DNA of 64,000 nt from Protaetiibacter sp. SSC-01 (GTDB lineage Bacteria; Actinomycetota; Actinomycetes; Actinomycetales; Microbacteriaceae): contig NZ_CP059987.1 in NCBI RefSeq assembly GCF_014483895.1, positions 372,001 to 436,000 on the forward strand. Direction: 5' to 3'. The position numbers and the translations under genes are program-made. How positions within the stretch are numbered: position 1 is the first letter of the stretch; every line of letters begins with the position of its first letter. The notes under the pieces were generated by a model. The model was not told where the DNA came from. It searched no databases and saw only the letters and a list, made by a program, of their open reading frames with translations. Of this stretch, positions 46,894 through 55,780 are shown piece by piece.

Positions 46894-47505
46894 GTGCTGC
46901 TCGCGATCGACACCTCCACGGGGACGAGCGTCGCCGTCGTCTCCCGCGAGGGCACCCTCGCCGAGCGCACGAGCGCCGACACCCGCGGGCACGCGGAGGT
47001 CGTGGGCGCCTTCATCCGCGACGTGCTCGCCGAGGCGGGTGTCGCGCCGCACGAGCTCGAGGGCGTCGCGGCGGGCATGGGCCCCGGCCCCTTCACGGGC
47101 CTGCGGGTCGGCATCGCGGCCGCGCGCGCGTTCGCGGTCGGGATCGGCCGCCCCGTGCTGCCCGTCGTCTCGCACGACGCCGTCGCGTACGGCCGCACCG
47201 AGCGCGTGCTCGTCGTGACGGATGTGCGCCGCCGCGAGTACGCATGGTCGCGCTACGCGGCCCCCGGCTCCGACGGCCTGCCCGTGCGCCTCGAGGGCCC
47301 CTCGCTCACGCCCGTCGCGGATTTCGACGTCGTCACCTCCGTCGCCGGTTACGTGCGGATCGACGCCCCCACGATCGACGCGGGCCTGCTCGGCATCCTC
47401 GCGCTCGCGCGCCACGACGCGGGACTCGCCGCGGGCCCCGCCGAGCCCGTGTACCTGCGCGCTCCCGACGTGACGCTCTCGACGCCCAAGCGGGTCACGC
47501 CGTGA
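46894..47505 (+). CDS. tsaB: tRNA threonylcarbamoyladenosine biosynthesis protein TsaB
   Basis: 203 residues, ASKHA fold. [20 protein letters not shown] and [20 protein letters not shown] are family signatures. Non-catalytic partner of TsaD and TsaE. GTG 46894 gives the conserved N-terminus; overlaps rimI by 4 nt. Confidence 0.95.
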   Translation: MLLAIDTSTGTSVAVVSREGTLAERTSADTRGHAEVVGAFIRDVLAEAGVAPHELEGVAAGMGPGPFTGLRVGIAAARAFAVGIGRPVLPVVSHDAVAYGRTERVLVVTDVRRREYAWSRYAAPGSDGLPVRLEGPSLTPVADFDVVTSVAGYVRIDAPTIDAGLLGILALARHDAGLAAGPAEPVYLRAPDVTLSTPKRVTP

Positions 47506-47963
47506 GCGCGACCGTCACCCTGCGGCTCGCCACGGCATCCGACCTCGACGCGATCGACGCGCTCGAGACGGCGACCTTCCCGAGCGACGCGTGGTCGCGC
47601 GAGGCGATCGCCTCCGAGCTCGCGAGCGCCCACACGCACTACCTCGTCGCGGTCGACGAGACGGATGCCGTGCTCGGCTACGCGGGGCTCCTCGCCCCTC
47701 GCGGCTCGGGCCAGGGCGACATCCAGACGATCGCGGTCGCCGAGCACGCCCGTCGCCGCGGCATCGGCGCGACGCTGCTCGACACGCTCCTCGCCGAGGC
47801 CCGCGCCCGCGACGCGCGCGAGGTGTTCCTCGAGGTGCGCGCCGACAACCCCGGCGCCGAGGCGCTCTACGTCACGCGCGGCTTCGAGCGCATCGCCGTG
47901 CGCCCCGCGTACTACCAGCCCGACGGCGTCGACGCCGTGGTCATGAAGGCGGAGCTGACATGA
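47502..47963 (+). CDS. rimI: GNAT acetyltransferase, RimI-type
   Basis: 153 residues. GNAT fold with the acetyl-CoA motif [20 protein letters not shown] and C-terminal [20 protein letters not shown]; ends [16 protein letters not shown]. RimI acetylates the N-terminus of S18 in E. coli; the tsaB-rimI-tsaD order is the conserved one, which supports the name although other substrates are possible. Confidence 0.9.
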   Translation: MSATVTLRLATASDLDAIDALETATFPSDAWSREAIASELASAHTHYLVAVDETDAVLGYAGLLAPRGSGQGDIQTIAVAEHARRRGIGATLLDTLLAEARARDAREVFLEVRADNPGAEALYVTRGFERIAVRPAYYQPDGVDAVVMKAELT

Positions 47964-49021
47964 GCGCACCCCTGGTGCTCGGCATCGAGACGAGCTGCGA
48001 CGAGACCGGCATCGGCATCGTGCGCGGCACCGAGCTGCTCGCAAACGTCATCGCGAGCTCGATGGACGAGCACGCCCGCTACGGCGGCGTCGTGCCCGAG
48101 ATCGCGGCGCGCGCGCACCTCGAGGCGCTCACGCCCGCGATCGAGGAGGCCCTGCGCACGGCGGGCGTCGCCCTCGACGAGCTCGACGCGGTGGCCGTCA
48201 CGAGCGGGCCGGGCCTCGCGGGGGCGCTCATGGTGGGCGTGGGCGCCGCGAAGGCGCTCGCTGTCGCGACCGGCAAGCCGTTCTACGCCGTCAACCACCT
48301 CGTGGGCCACGTCGGTGCGGACCTCCTCAACCACGACCCCCTGGTAGGCGAGGGCGAGCTCGAGTTGCCGACGATCGCCCTGCTCGTCTCGGGCGGCCAC
48401 ACCTCGCTCCTGCTCGTGCGCGACCTCGTCTCCGACGTCGAGCTGCTCGGCGAGACGATCGACGACGCGGCGGGGGAGGCCTTCGACAAGGTGGCCCGGC
48501 TGCTCGGCCTGCCCTACCCGGGCGGCCCCGAGATCGACCGTGCGGCCGCCGAGGGAAGAGCGGATGCCATCCGCTTCCCGCGCGGACTCACGGCCCCCAA
48601 GGACCTCGATCGGCACCGCTACGACTTCTCGTTCTCGGGACTCAAGACGGCCGTCGCGCGCCACGTCGAGGCGGCGCGCGCCGCGGGCGAGCCCGTGCCC
48701 GTCGCCGACGTCGCCGCGAGCTTCCGCGAGGCCGTCGTCGACGTGCTGCTCACGAAGGCGCTCGCCGCGTGCCGCGACCTCGGTGTTCCGCGCCTCCTGC
48801 TCGGCGGCGGCGTCGTCGCCAACCGGCGGCTGCGGGATGCGGCGGTCGAGCGGTGCGCGGAGGCGGGCGTCGCGCTCCGCATCCCCCCGCTCTCGCTGTG
48901 CACCGACAACGGCGCCATGATCGCCTCGCTCGCCGCCCAGCTCATCGCGGCGGGCCACGCGCCGTCGAGCCTCGACGTCGGCGCCGACTCGACGCTCCCC
49001 GTCACGCAGATCCAGGCCTGA
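47960..49021 (+). CDS. tsaD: tRNA N6-adenosine threonylcarbamoyltransferase TsaD
   Basis: 353 residues. Catalytic transferase of t6A synthesis. [15 protein letters not shown] at the N-terminus, metal-binding [28 protein letters not shown], and [17 protein letters not shown] are all intact. ATG 47960 overlaps the rimI stop. Last member of the glmS-tsaD run. Confidence 0.97.
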   Translation: MSAPLVLGIETSCDETGIGIVRGTELLANVIASSMDEHARYGGVVPEIAARAHLEALTPAIEEALRTAGVALDELDAVAVTSGPGLAGALMVGVGAAKALAVATGKPFYAVNHLVGHVGADLLNHDPLVGEGELELPTIALLVSGGHTSLLLVRDLVSDVELLGETIDDAAGEAFDKVARLLGLPYPGGPEIDRAAAEGRADAIRFPRGLTAPKDLDRHRYDFSFSGLKTAVARHVEAARAAGEPVPVADVAASFREAVVDVLLTKALAACRDLGVPRLLLGGGVVANRRLRDAAVERCAEAGVALRIPPLSLCTDNGAMIASLAAQLIAAGHAPSSLDVGADSTLPVTQIQA

Positions 49022-49037
49022 CGCCCGGATGGGTCGC

Positions 49038-49066
49038 TTGCCGGGCCCCCGCGCGGCTGCCAGCAT
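49038..49066 (+). promoter_or_regulatory. Promoter of the first DUF4190-like gene
   Basis: TTGCCG (49038-49043), 17 bp, CAGCAT (49061-49066). The bases around the -10 (GCTGC.AGCATGG) recur at the promoter of the next paralog. Confidence 0.5.
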
Positions 49067-49090
49067 GGCGGGGACCCCCGAGGGAGCCCC

Positions 49091-49597
49091 ATGTCCGACA
49101 CCACCACCCCGTCCGCGTCCGACCCCGTCGCGCCGCCCGTGCCGCCGCCGTCGCCCGCGGATGCACCGCCCGTGAACCCGTACGTGTCGGCGCCCGCCGC
49201 GCCGCAGGCCGCGCCCAACCCGTTCGTCTCGCCCGGTGCGCCCGCCGAGGCCTATGCCCCGGGCGCCTACCAGCCCGTGCCGACGAGCCCGCCGCCCACG
49301 GCGCTCGCGCCCTACTCGACGAGCGGCGTCGCCTACGCTTACGCGCCCCGCACGAACCCCGTCGCCATCACCTCGCTCGTGCTGTCGCTCGCGGGCATCC
49401 TCACCTGGATCACGGCGATCGGCGGCGTCATCGCGGGCCACATCGCGCTCAGCCAGATCAAGCGCACGGGCGAGGGGGGACGCGGGATGGCGATCGCGGG
49501 GCTCGTCGTCGGCTACGTGCTCTCGGGCTTCCTCCTGCTCTACGTGCTGCTCATGGTCTTCGTGTTCATCGGACTGTCGAGCGTGCGCTCCTACTGA
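49091..49597 (+). CDS. Small membrane protein, DUF4190-like, Pro/Ala-rich N-terminus
   Basis: 168 residues. Residues 1-90 are disordered and Pro/Ala-rich (PVPPPSPADAPPVNPYVSAP). Two membrane segments follow (AITSLVLSLAGILTWITAIG and AGLVVGYVLSGFLLLYVLLM) around the DUF4190 signature GHIALSQIKRTGEGGRGMAI. Function unknown; similar proteins are common in actinobacteria, some carry extra sensor domains. Paralog of the next gene. Confidence 0.75.
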   Translation: MSDTTTPSASDPVAPPVPPPSPADAPPVNPYVSAPAAPQAAPNPFVSPGAPAEAYAPGAYQPVPTSPPPTALAPYSTSGVAYAYAPRTNPVAITSLVLSLAGILTWITAIGGVIAGHIALSQIKRTGEGGRGMAIAGLVVGYVLSGFLLLYVLLMVFVFIGLSSVRSY

Positions 49598-49620
49598 ATC
49601 CCGGGCGCCGGCGCAACGCG

Positions 49621-49649
49621 TTGACAGCCCTGTGGCCCGCTGCGAGCAT
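49621..49649 (+). promoter_or_regulatory. Promoter of the second DUF4190-like gene
   Basis: TTGACA (49621-49626), 17 bp, GAGCAT (49644-49649), followed by GAAGGAG before the start codon at 49681. Confidence 0.6.
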
Positions 49650-49680
49650 GGGGCAGTCCCTCAGTCGAAGGAGTCCGGAC

Positions 49681-50214
49681 ATGACCGATCCCACCGCCCC
49701 CGGCACCCCCGAGGAGCCCACTCCGGGCGCCGACGCCGCGCCCTCCGCCCCCGGCACGCCCGCGACCCCGGCTGCTGAGCCCGTCGCGCCCGCCGAGCCC
49801 GTCGCTCCCGCGGCCCCCGCCGCCGAGCCGACCGCGCCCGCCGCCCCCGCGGCCGAGCCGACCTCGAACCCCTACGCGGCCCCCGCGGCGAGCCCCTACG
49901 CGGCCCCCGGTGCCGCGCCCGGCGGTGCCCCCGTCAAGCAGACGCTGAGCCTCGTGTCGTTCATCCTCGGCATCCTCGGCGTGCTGCTCGCCTTCGCGTG
50001 GGGCTTCGGCTTCATCCCGGGCCTCGCCGCCGTGATCCTCGGCTTCCAGGGCAAGAAGAAGGAGCCGGATGCCCCGAAGTGGATGGCCACGACGGGCATC
50101 ATCACCGGTTTCGTCGCGATCGCGATCGGCCTCATCTTCGCGATCCTGACGATCATCGGCATCGTGCTGTACTTCGCCGCGCTCTCGCAGATCGGCGACT
50201 ACTACAGCTACTGA
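49681..50214 (+). CDS. Small membrane protein, DUF4190-like, Ala/Pro repeat N-terminus
   Basis: 177 residues. The N-terminal ~85 residues are repeats of APAAPAAEPT type and YAAPAASPYAAPGAAP, then two membrane segments (LSLVSFILGILGVLLAFAWG and GIITGFVAIAIGLIFAILTI) separated by a short Lys-rich loop, and a Tyr-rich end QIGDYYSY. Tandem paralog of 49091-49597 with its own promoter. Role unknown. Confidence 0.72.
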   Translation: MTDPTAPGTPEEPTPGADAAPSAPGTPATPAAEPVAPAEPVAPAAPAAEPTAPAAPAAEPTSNPYAAPAASPYAAPGAAPGGAPVKQTLSLVSFILGILGVLLAFAWGFGFIPGLAAVILGFQGKKKEPDAPKWMATTGIITGFVAIAIGLIFAILTIIGIVLYFAALSQIGDYYSY

Positions 50215-51386
50215 GTGCGCTCGACGAGGATCGCCGTGCGCTTGCCGGCGATCCTCGTCAGCACGAGCGTGGCGCTCTCGTCGCCGCGCAGTGCGAGGCG
50301 CGTGCGGAACGACGCGGGGTCGACATCGACCCCGCGTTTCTTGATCTCGAGGGTGCCGATGCCGCGAGCCCGCAGCGCCTGCTTGAGCTTGCGCTCGTCG
50401 AACGGCAGCTCCTCCCGCACGCGGAAGGTCTGGCCGAACGCCGTCTCGGGCGCGGCATCCGTCGTGATCCACGCGATCGTCGGGTCGAGCATGCGTCCGC
50501 CGAGCGAGCGTGCGAGGTCGCCGATGAGGCGGGCCCGGATGACGGCGCCGTCGGGTTCGACGAGGTGCGTCCCGAGCTCCCCGGCCTCGGCATCCGGAGC
50601 GGGCGCCGGCGCCGTGAGCTCGTGGGCGCCGTTCGCGCCGAGCAGGAGCGCGGAGCGGCCCACACCCTCGCGCGCGAGCGCGCCCGACCACACGACGAGC
50701 TCGACGACCTCGCGGTCGACCGACACCCACTGCGCCTCGACGCCCTCGGGGATGAGCTCGTGGTCGAGCCCCGGGCCGAGCTTGACGCCCGTCGGCTTCG
50801 TCGCGGCGCGCGCGAACACCGCGTCGAGCGGGGGAGACCAGTCGGCGGGGTCGGAGTGGCGGCGGCCGCCGCCCCGGCGCGCGGGGTCGAACCACAGCGC
50901 GTCGACGTCGGCGGGCTCGTCGGCGAGCGCGTCACCCTGCACGACGCGGGCCCCGGGGAACGGCGCGAGGTTGTAGGCCGCGATCGCCGCCGTCGCCTCA
51001 TCGCGCTCGACCGCGATGACCCGCAGGCCGAGGCTCGCGAAGGCGAGCGAGTCGGCGCCGATGCCGCACCCGAGGTCGGCGACGGATGCGACGCCCGCGC
51101 GCGCGTAACGCCCCGCGTGCTGCGCAGCGACCTGCAGGCGGGTCGCCTGCTCGAGTCCGTCGGGCGTGAACAGCATGCGGTCGGCGAACTCGTGGAACCG
51201 GGCTCGCGCGCGCGTGCGCAGGCGCGCCTGGGTGAGCACGGCGGCGACGAGCTCGGGGGAGTGCCCGGCCGCGCGCAGCCTCGAGACGGTGCGCACGACA
51301 TCCGCGTCGGCCGCGATCGGGCCGACCTCGTCGAGCAGCCGCAGCCCCTCGGGCGTCAACAGCGCGCGCAGCTCCTCGGGCGTCAC
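50208..51386 (-). CDS. Class I SAM-dependent methyltransferase with THUMP-like C-terminal domain
   Basis: 392 residues from the GTG at 51386. Rossmann methyltransferase core with SVADLGCGIGADSLAFASLG (SAM loop) near residue 95 and DALWFDPARRGGGRRHSDPA. The C-terminal part (EELPFDERKLKQALRARGIG and KKRGVDVDPASFRTRLALRG) is the THUMP-like domain of this actinobacterial family. Target unknown, probably RNA. TACGGT lies 6 nt before the GTG, so a leaderless start is likely. A longer frame runs through the groES control region and is rejected. The last bases overlap the end of the DUF4190-like gene. Confidence 0.85.
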   Translation of the reverse strand: MTPEELRALLTPEGLRLLDEVGPIAADADVVRTVSRLRAAGHSPELVAAVLTQARLRTRARARFHEFADRMLFTPDGLEQATRLQVAAQHAGRYARAGVASVADLGCGIGADSLAFASLGLRVIAVERDEATAAIAAYNLAPFPGARVVQGDALADEPADVDALWFDPARRGGGRRHSDPADWSPPLDAVFARAATKPTGVKLGPGLDHELIPEGVEAQWVSVDREVVELVVWSGALAREGVGRSALLLGANGAHELTAPAPAPDAEAGELGTHLVEPDGAVIRARLIGDLARSLGGRMLDPTIAWITTDAAPETAFGQTFRVREELPFDERKLKQALRARGIGTLEIKKRGVDVDPASFRTRLALRGDESATLVLTRIAGKRTAILVERTQ

Positions 51387-51509
51387 TCCTTCACCGTACC
51401 GGGGTGCACAAACGCTGCAGCCCTTGCCGTCGCGCGCCAGGTATCTCTGCAGCGCCAGGGCAACCGCTGCTGCGTTTGGCCCACATGCCATGGGCTGAGC
51501 ACCCGTCGG

Positions 51510-51536
51510 TTGGCAGTCGGATTGAATGAGTGCTAA
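51510..51536. promoter_or_regulatory. CIRCE element (HrcA operator) of groES
   Basis: TTGGCAGTC - 9 bp - GAGTGCTAA, a match to the CIRCE consensus TTAGCACTC-N9-GAGTGCTAA with two changes in the left arm. It overlaps the -35 box and spacer of the groES promoter. Confidence 0.85.
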
Positions 51537-51580
51537 TCCGGGCCTATAGTTGTCCTGGCACTCTCGAAGTGAGTGTGCCA
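51522..51580 (+). promoter_or_regulatory. groES promoter with second CIRCE-like palindrome
   Basis: TTGAAT (51522-51527), 17 bp, TATAGT (51545-51550), a near-consensus housekeeping promoter. Just downstream TGGCACTC (51556-51563) and GAGTGTGCCA (51571-51580) form a second, imperfect HrcA-type palindrome with a shorter centre. Two operators suggest tight heat-shock control. Confidence 0.75.
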
Positions 51581-51610
51581 AACCCCTGAGTCTTCAGAAA
51601 GAGGTCACAC

Positions 51611-51907
51611 GTGTCGGTCTCCATCAAGCCGCTCGAGGATCGCATCGTCATCAAGCAGGTCGAAGCCGAGCAGGTCACCGCGTCGGGTCTGGTCATCCCG
51701 GACACCGCCAAGGAGAAGCCGCAGGAGGGCGAGGTCGTCGCCGTGGGCCCCGGCCGCATCGACGACAACGGCAACCGCGTGCCCCTCGACGTCGCCGTGG
51801 GCGACCGGGTCCTGTACTCGAAGTACGGCGGCACCGAGGTCAAGTTCGGCGGCGACGAGTTCCTCGTGCTGTCGGCCCGCGACGTGCTGGCGGTCGTCGT
51901 CCGCTGA
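51611..51907 (+). CDS. groES: Co-chaperonin GroES
   Basis: 98 residues. Lid of the GroEL chamber. [20 protein letters not shown], mobile loop [20 protein letters not shown], and [20 protein letters not shown] match the family throughout. GTG 51611 after AGAAAGAGGT. groEL is not next to it; a terminator follows, so it is a single-gene unit. Confidence 0.97.
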   Translation: MSVSIKPLEDRIVIKQVEAEQVTASGLVIPDTAKEKPQEGEVVAVGPGRIDDNGNRVPLDVAVGDRVLYSKYGGTEVKFGGDEFLVLSARDVLAVVVR

Positions 51908-51964
51908 GTCCATCTGCGCTGCGATGATCCGCAGCGCATCCAGGATCGTCGACATCCTGCCGGA

Positions 51965-51998
51965 AGGCCCCGAGGCTCTGCCATCGGGGCCTTTCCCG
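51965..51998 (+). terminator. groES terminator
   Basis: AGGCCCCGA - 10 nt - TCGGGGCCT stem followed by TTCCCGTC. Lies 58 nt after the groES stop and isolates it from rarD. Confidence 0.8.
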
Positions 51999-52034
51999 TC
52001 ATCCGGGGCCCTCGCACGCGACTAGCCTCGAGTG

Positions 52035-52970
52035 GTGAGCACGCCCGATCCGTCCCCGCGCGCTCAGGGCCAGGGAGCGGGTCTCGCGTTCGCGATCACC
52101 GCCTACGGCCTCTGGGGCTTCCTGCCCGGTTTCTTCCTCCTGCTCGACCCCGCGAGCCCGTGGGAGATCGTCGCCTTCCGCGTGCTCATGTCGCTCGGCT
52201 TCTGCGCCGTGCTGCTGACCGTGACGCGCGGATGGCGCGCCTTCGTCGGCCTCGCGCGCCAGTGGCGCGTGCTCGGCACGATGGCGCTCGCGGGCCTGTT
52301 CATCTACATCAACTGGCAGGTCTTCGTGCTCGCCACCCTGAGCGGCCACGTCGTCGAGGGCTCGCTCGGGTACTTCATCAACCCCATCGTCACGGTCGCG
52401 CTCGGCGTCATCGTGCTGCGCGAGCGCCTGCGCCCCCTCCAGTGGGCGGCCGTCGGCATCTCGCTCATCGCGATCCTCGTCATCTCGATCGGCTACGGCG
52501 CCTTCCCGTGGATCGCGCTCATCCTCGCGCTCTCGTTCGGCTTCTACGGCTTCATCAAGAAGCGCGTCGGCGCGCAGGTCGACGCCATCTCGGGACTCAC
52601 GCTCGAGACCGCGTGGCTCACCCCCGTCGCGATCGTGCAGCTCATCATCACGGGCGCGACCGTCGGCCTGAGCTTCGGCGACGCCGGACCGGTGCACATC
52701 GTGCTCATGATCGCGACGGGCGTCATCACCGCGACGCCGCTGCTGCTCTTCGCCGCCGCCGCCCGTCGACTGCCGCTCGTCGCCCTCGGCCTCACCCAGT
52801 TCCTCGCCCCCGTGCTGCAGTTCCTCACGGGCGTCTTCCTGCTCGGCGAGCCCATGCCGGCCGGACGCTGGGCGGGCTTCGGGCTCGTCTGGATCGCGCT
52901 CGTGATCCTCGTCGTCGACATGGTGCGGGCGGCCCGCGAGGGACGCCGCGCCTCCCTTCCCGCGGCCTGA
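52035..52970 (+). CDS. rarD: EamA/RarD-family transporter
   Basis: 311 residues, about ten membrane segments in two EamA halves. YGLWGFLPGFFLLLDPASPW, ISxGYGAFPWIALILALSFG-type region and FYGFIKKRVGAQVDAISGLT are RarD hallmarks. Substrate unproven (related to drug/metabolite exporters). GTG 52035 lies 6 nt after TAGCCT, implying a leaderless start; the GTG one codon earlier is an alternative. Confidence 0.9.
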   Translation: MSTPDPSPRAQGQGAGLAFAITAYGLWGFLPGFFLLLDPASPWEIVAFRVLMSLGFCAVLLTVTRGWRAFVGLARQWRVLGTMALAGLFIYINWQVFVLATLSGHVVEGSLGYFINPIVTVALGVIVLRERLRPLQWAAVGISLIAILVISIGYGAFPWIALILALSFGFYGFIKKRVGAQVDAISGLTLETAWLTPVAIVQLIITGATVGLSFGDAGPVHIVLMIATGVITATPLLLFAAAARRLPLVALGLTQFLAPVLQFLTGVFLLGEPMPAGRWAGFGLVWIALVILVVDMVRAAREGRRASLPAA

Positions 52971-52978
52971 GCGCACGG

Positions 52979-52990
52979 TAGGGTCGCGGC
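52979..52990 (+). promoter_or_regulatory. Leaderless promoter of the first binding-protein gene
   Basis: TAGGGT (52979-52984), six bases, then GTG 52991 with no ribosome binding site. Confidence 0.5.
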
Positions 52991-54253
52991 GTGCGCACCC
53001 TGTCGACCCGCAGCCGATCCGTCGCGCTCGCCGCGGCATCCGCGTTCACCCTGGCCCTCGCGGGCTGCACGGCAGCAGCCCCCATGCCCACGCCCACCCC
53101 GACGCCCGTCGCGACGATCGCCCCGAGCGGCGACGGCGTGCTGCGCATCGGCACCCTCTTCCCCACGACGGGCGCGACGGCCTTCATCGGCGCGGCCCAG
53201 GTCGCGGGCGTCAACGCGGCCGTGCGCGAGATCAACGCGGCGGGCGGCGTGCTCGGCGCCCCTGTCGAGGTCGTCAACCGCGACTCGGGCGACGCGACCA
53301 CCGAGACGCTCGAGGCGTCGTTCGCCGCCCTCGTGGAGCGCGGCGTCGACGTCGTCATCGGGCCGAGCTCGTCGGTGCTCGCCGAGCGTCTCCTGCCCGC
53401 GGCGATCGAGGCGGGCATCCCGCTCATCTCGCCCGCCGCCACCTATCCCGGCGTCGGGCCGGATGCGCGCGGCTACTTCGCGCGCACCATCCCCGCCTAT
53501 GCGCACCAGGGCGTCGCGCTCGGCACCCTGCTGCCGGAGAAGGGCGCGAAGACGGTCGCGCTCGTCGTCGGCGCGGACGACGTCTCGTCGTCGATCACCG
53601 AGCCCCTCGAGACCACGCTCGCCGACAACGGCGCCGAGCTCGCCGTCGCGGCCGTCGTGCGCAACGCTTCCGGGGTCTCCCCCGCCGTGTCGGAGGTCAC
53701 CAAGGCGAAGCCCGACGTCGTCGTGCTCGCGACGCCCGACAACGGCGACGTCACGAAGGCGCTCATCACGGCCCTCACGCAGGCCGGCTACCGCGGCGCG
53801 AAGCTGTGGCTCACGAGCCAGAACCTCGCCGACTACTCGCAGGCCCTGCCCGCGGGCACGCTCGACGGCGTCAACGGCATCCTCGAGGGGCTGCGCCCGG
53901 ATGACGCGCTCGCCGCCAAGCTCAAGGTCGAGGACCCGGGGCTCGGCTCCTTCCGCTACGGCGCCGAGGCCTACGACGCGACGGTCATCGCGGCGCTCGC
54001 GGCGATCGTCGCGGGCGACGACGGAGGCCCCTCGATCGCGAGCCGGCTCATCGGCGCGACGCGCGACGGCATCCGCTGCACGAGCTTCGGCGAATGCGCC
54101 GACGTGCTGACGACCGAGCCCGATATCGCGTACGAGGGGGTTGTCGGGCCGCTGCGTCTCGACGACGCGGGGGACCCCACCTCGGGCGTCTACACGACCT
54201 TCGTCTACGGGGCCGGCAACACCTACAGCGCAAACGGTTCCGTCACCGGCTGA
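52991..54253 (+). CDS. Branched-chain-amino-acid-type ABC substrate-binding lipoprotein (first paralog)
   Basis: 420 residues. Lipoprotein signal with box LAGC, Cys-26, then a Pro/Thr spacer (PMPTPTPTPVAT). Periplasmic-binding-protein fold type I (LivJ/LivK-like): GTLFPTTGATAFIGAAQVAG, INAAGGVLGAPVEVVNRDSG and IGPSSSVLAERLLPAAIEAG. The C-terminal IRCTSFGECADVL carries a cysteine pair also present in the second paralog. Likely works with the liv permeases encoded at 56-60 kb. Own leaderless promoter, so it is expressed separately from the next gene. Confidence 0.88.
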   Translation: MRTLSTRSRSVALAAASAFTLALAGCTAAAPMPTPTPTPVATIAPSGDGVLRIGTLFPTTGATAFIGAAQVAGVNAAVREINAAGGVLGAPVEVVNRDSGDATTETLEASFAALVERGVDVVIGPSSSVLAERLLPAAIEAGIPLISPAATYPGVGPDARGYFARTIPAYAHQGVALGTLLPEKGAKTVALVVGADDVSSSITEPLETTLADNGAELAVAAVVRNASGVSPAVSEVTKAKPDVVVLATPDNGDVTKALITALTQAGYRGAKLWLTSQNLADYSQALPAGTLDGVNGILEGLRPDDALAAKLKVEDPGLGSFRYGAEAYDATVIAALAAIVAGDDGGPSIASRLIGATRDGIRCTSFGECADVLTTEPDIAYEGVVGPLRLDDAGDPTSGVYTTFVYGAGNTYSANGSVTG

Positions 54254-54284
54254 GCCGCGAACCGGCCGCGCGGGGCCTGCTGTT

Positions 54285-54355
54285 TGTAACGATTCGGTGG
54301 CGTTACAGAGTGTTAACACATCGCAACACTCGGGATACACGTGGGCCGTTAGGTT
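54285..54355 (+). promoter_or_regulatory. Control region of the second binding-protein gene, GlnR-like boxes
   Basis: Perfect inverted repeat TGTAACG (54285-54291) / CGTTACA (54301-54307), then palindrome GTGTTAACAC (54310-54319) and GCAAC (54323-54327). The GTNAC-type half-sites recur at about 10-16-bp steps, like GlnR nitrogen-regulator sites of actinobacteria. A -10-like TAGGTT (54350-54355) lacks a -35 box, as expected for an activator-dependent promoter. Confidence 0.5.
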
Positions 54356-54412
54356 TGAGCAACCGGGGGCGGCTCCATGCCGTCCCATGGACTTACCCAA
54401 GCAAGGAGCACA

Positions 54413-55762
54413 ATGAGCGTCTTCACACGTTCACGGCGTGCGAAGGTCATCGGCGGTATCGCCATGGCCGGCGCGAGCGCCCTCGTCCTGGTCGGATGTT
54501 CGACCGGAACCCCGAGTGACGGAGAGACGGGCGGCAGCGCCTTCGAGTTCCCGGTCGACTGCGACGCGGCAGCGCCCGCCTCGTACACGCCGGAGTACTC
54601 GTCGACGTCGACCGGTCCGGCCAGCGGCCTCACCTACAAGATCGGCACGGCTCTCCCCGTGACCGGCAACCTCGCCTTCCTCGGACCGCCCGAGATCGCG
54701 GGCACCGAGTACGCCGCATCCGTCGTCAACGAGGCCAACAAGGGCATCACGATCGACCTCATCCAGGGCGACTCGGGTGACACCGACAACAAGGCCTACG
54801 AGACCGAGATCCCGCGCATCCTCGGTGAGGGTGCGACCGCCGTCCTCGGTGCCGCCTCGTCCGGCACCTCGCTGCAGTTCATCGACCAGGTGATCGCGGC
54901 CGGCGCCATCCAGTTCTCGCCCGCCAACACCTCCGCCGCCTTCACGGGCTACGAGGACAACGGGCTCTACTGGCGCACCGCCCCCTCGGATGTCCTCCAG
55001 GGTGAGGTGCTCGGCAACCTGATCGCGGGCGACGGCGCCGAGACCCTCGGCATGCTGATCCTCAACGACTCGTACGGCACCGGTCTCGCGTGCTTCGCCA
55101 AGGCCGCGTTCGAGAACGCGGGCGGCGAGGTCGTCTCGGCCGCCCTCTACAACACCGGTGACACGAACTTCTCGTCGCAGGTGGAGGACGTGCTGGCGGC
55201 CGACCCCGACGCGATCGCGCTGATCACGTTCGAAGAGGTCAAGACCATCATCCCCGAGCTCCTCGGAGCCGAGTTCCCGGCCGACAAGCTGTACTTCGTC
55301 GACGGCAACCTCGCCAACTTCGGTGACGAGTTCGAGGAGGGTTCGCTGGAGGGCGCCAAGGGCACCTACCCGGCGGTCGACCCGGCCACGATCGAGGAGT
55401 TCCGCAACAACCTCCAGGCCTTCTGGACGGGTGCGGGCCAGCCGGAGCTGAAGGACTTCACCTACGCTCCGGAGTCGTTCGACGCGGTCATCCTGCTCGC
55501 CCTCGCGGCGCTCGAGGCCGGCTCGACGGCCGGCCCGGATGTCGCTGCGCACCTCCAGCAGGTGTCGGGCGGTTCCGGTGACGGCACGAAGTGCACCACC
55601 TACGCGGAGTGCGCGGACATCATCCTCGGAGGCGGCGTCGCCGACTACGACGGTGTGTCCGGCCCGATCACGTTCAACGAGGTCGGCGACCCGACCGAGG
55701 CGTCGATCGGCATCTTCCAGTACGGAGCAGACAACAACTACTCCTTCCTGAGCGTGGGCTGA
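54413..55762 (+). CDS. Branched-chain-amino-acid-type ABC substrate-binding lipoprotein (second paralog)
   Basis: 449 residues. Lipobox LVGC, Cys-29. Type I binding fold: IGTALPVTGNLAFLGPPEIA, GAASSGTSLQFIDQVIAAGA, GMLILNDSYGTGLACFAKAA. The C-terminal KCTTYAECADIILGGGVADY keeps the cysteine pair of the first paralog. ATG 54413 follows CAAGGAG. Ligand may be an amino acid, amide or urea; the GlnR-like boxes upstream fit a nitrogen source. Convergent with livF. Confidence 0.9.
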   Translation: MSVFTRSRRAKVIGGIAMAGASALVLVGCSTGTPSDGETGGSAFEFPVDCDAAAPASYTPEYSSTSTGPASGLTYKIGTALPVTGNLAFLGPPEIAGTEYAASVVNEANKGITIDLIQGDSGDTDNKAYETEIPRILGEGATAVLGAASSGTSLQFIDQVIAAGAIQFSPANTSAAFTGYEDNGLYWRTAPSDVLQGEVLGNLIAGDGAETLGMLILNDSYGTGLACFAKAAFENAGGEVVSAALYNTGDTNFSSQVEDVLAADPDAIALITFEEVKTIIPELLGAEFPADKLYFVDGNLANFGDEFEEGSLEGAKGTYPAVDPATIEEFRNNLQAFWTGAGQPELKDFTYAPESFDAVILLALAALEAGSTAGPDVAAHLQQVSGGSGDGTKCTTYAECADIILGGGVADYDGVSGPITFNEVGDPTEASIGIFQYGADNNYSFLSVG

Positions 55763-55780
55763 TCCACTCTCGATAGCGAG

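Noticed and set aside
50208-51581. A methyltransferase start at 51581, adding 65 residues.
   Set aside because: The added part crosses the CIRCE element and promoter of groES and has no family similarity. GTG 51386 starts the conserved region and has a -10 box at leaderless distance.
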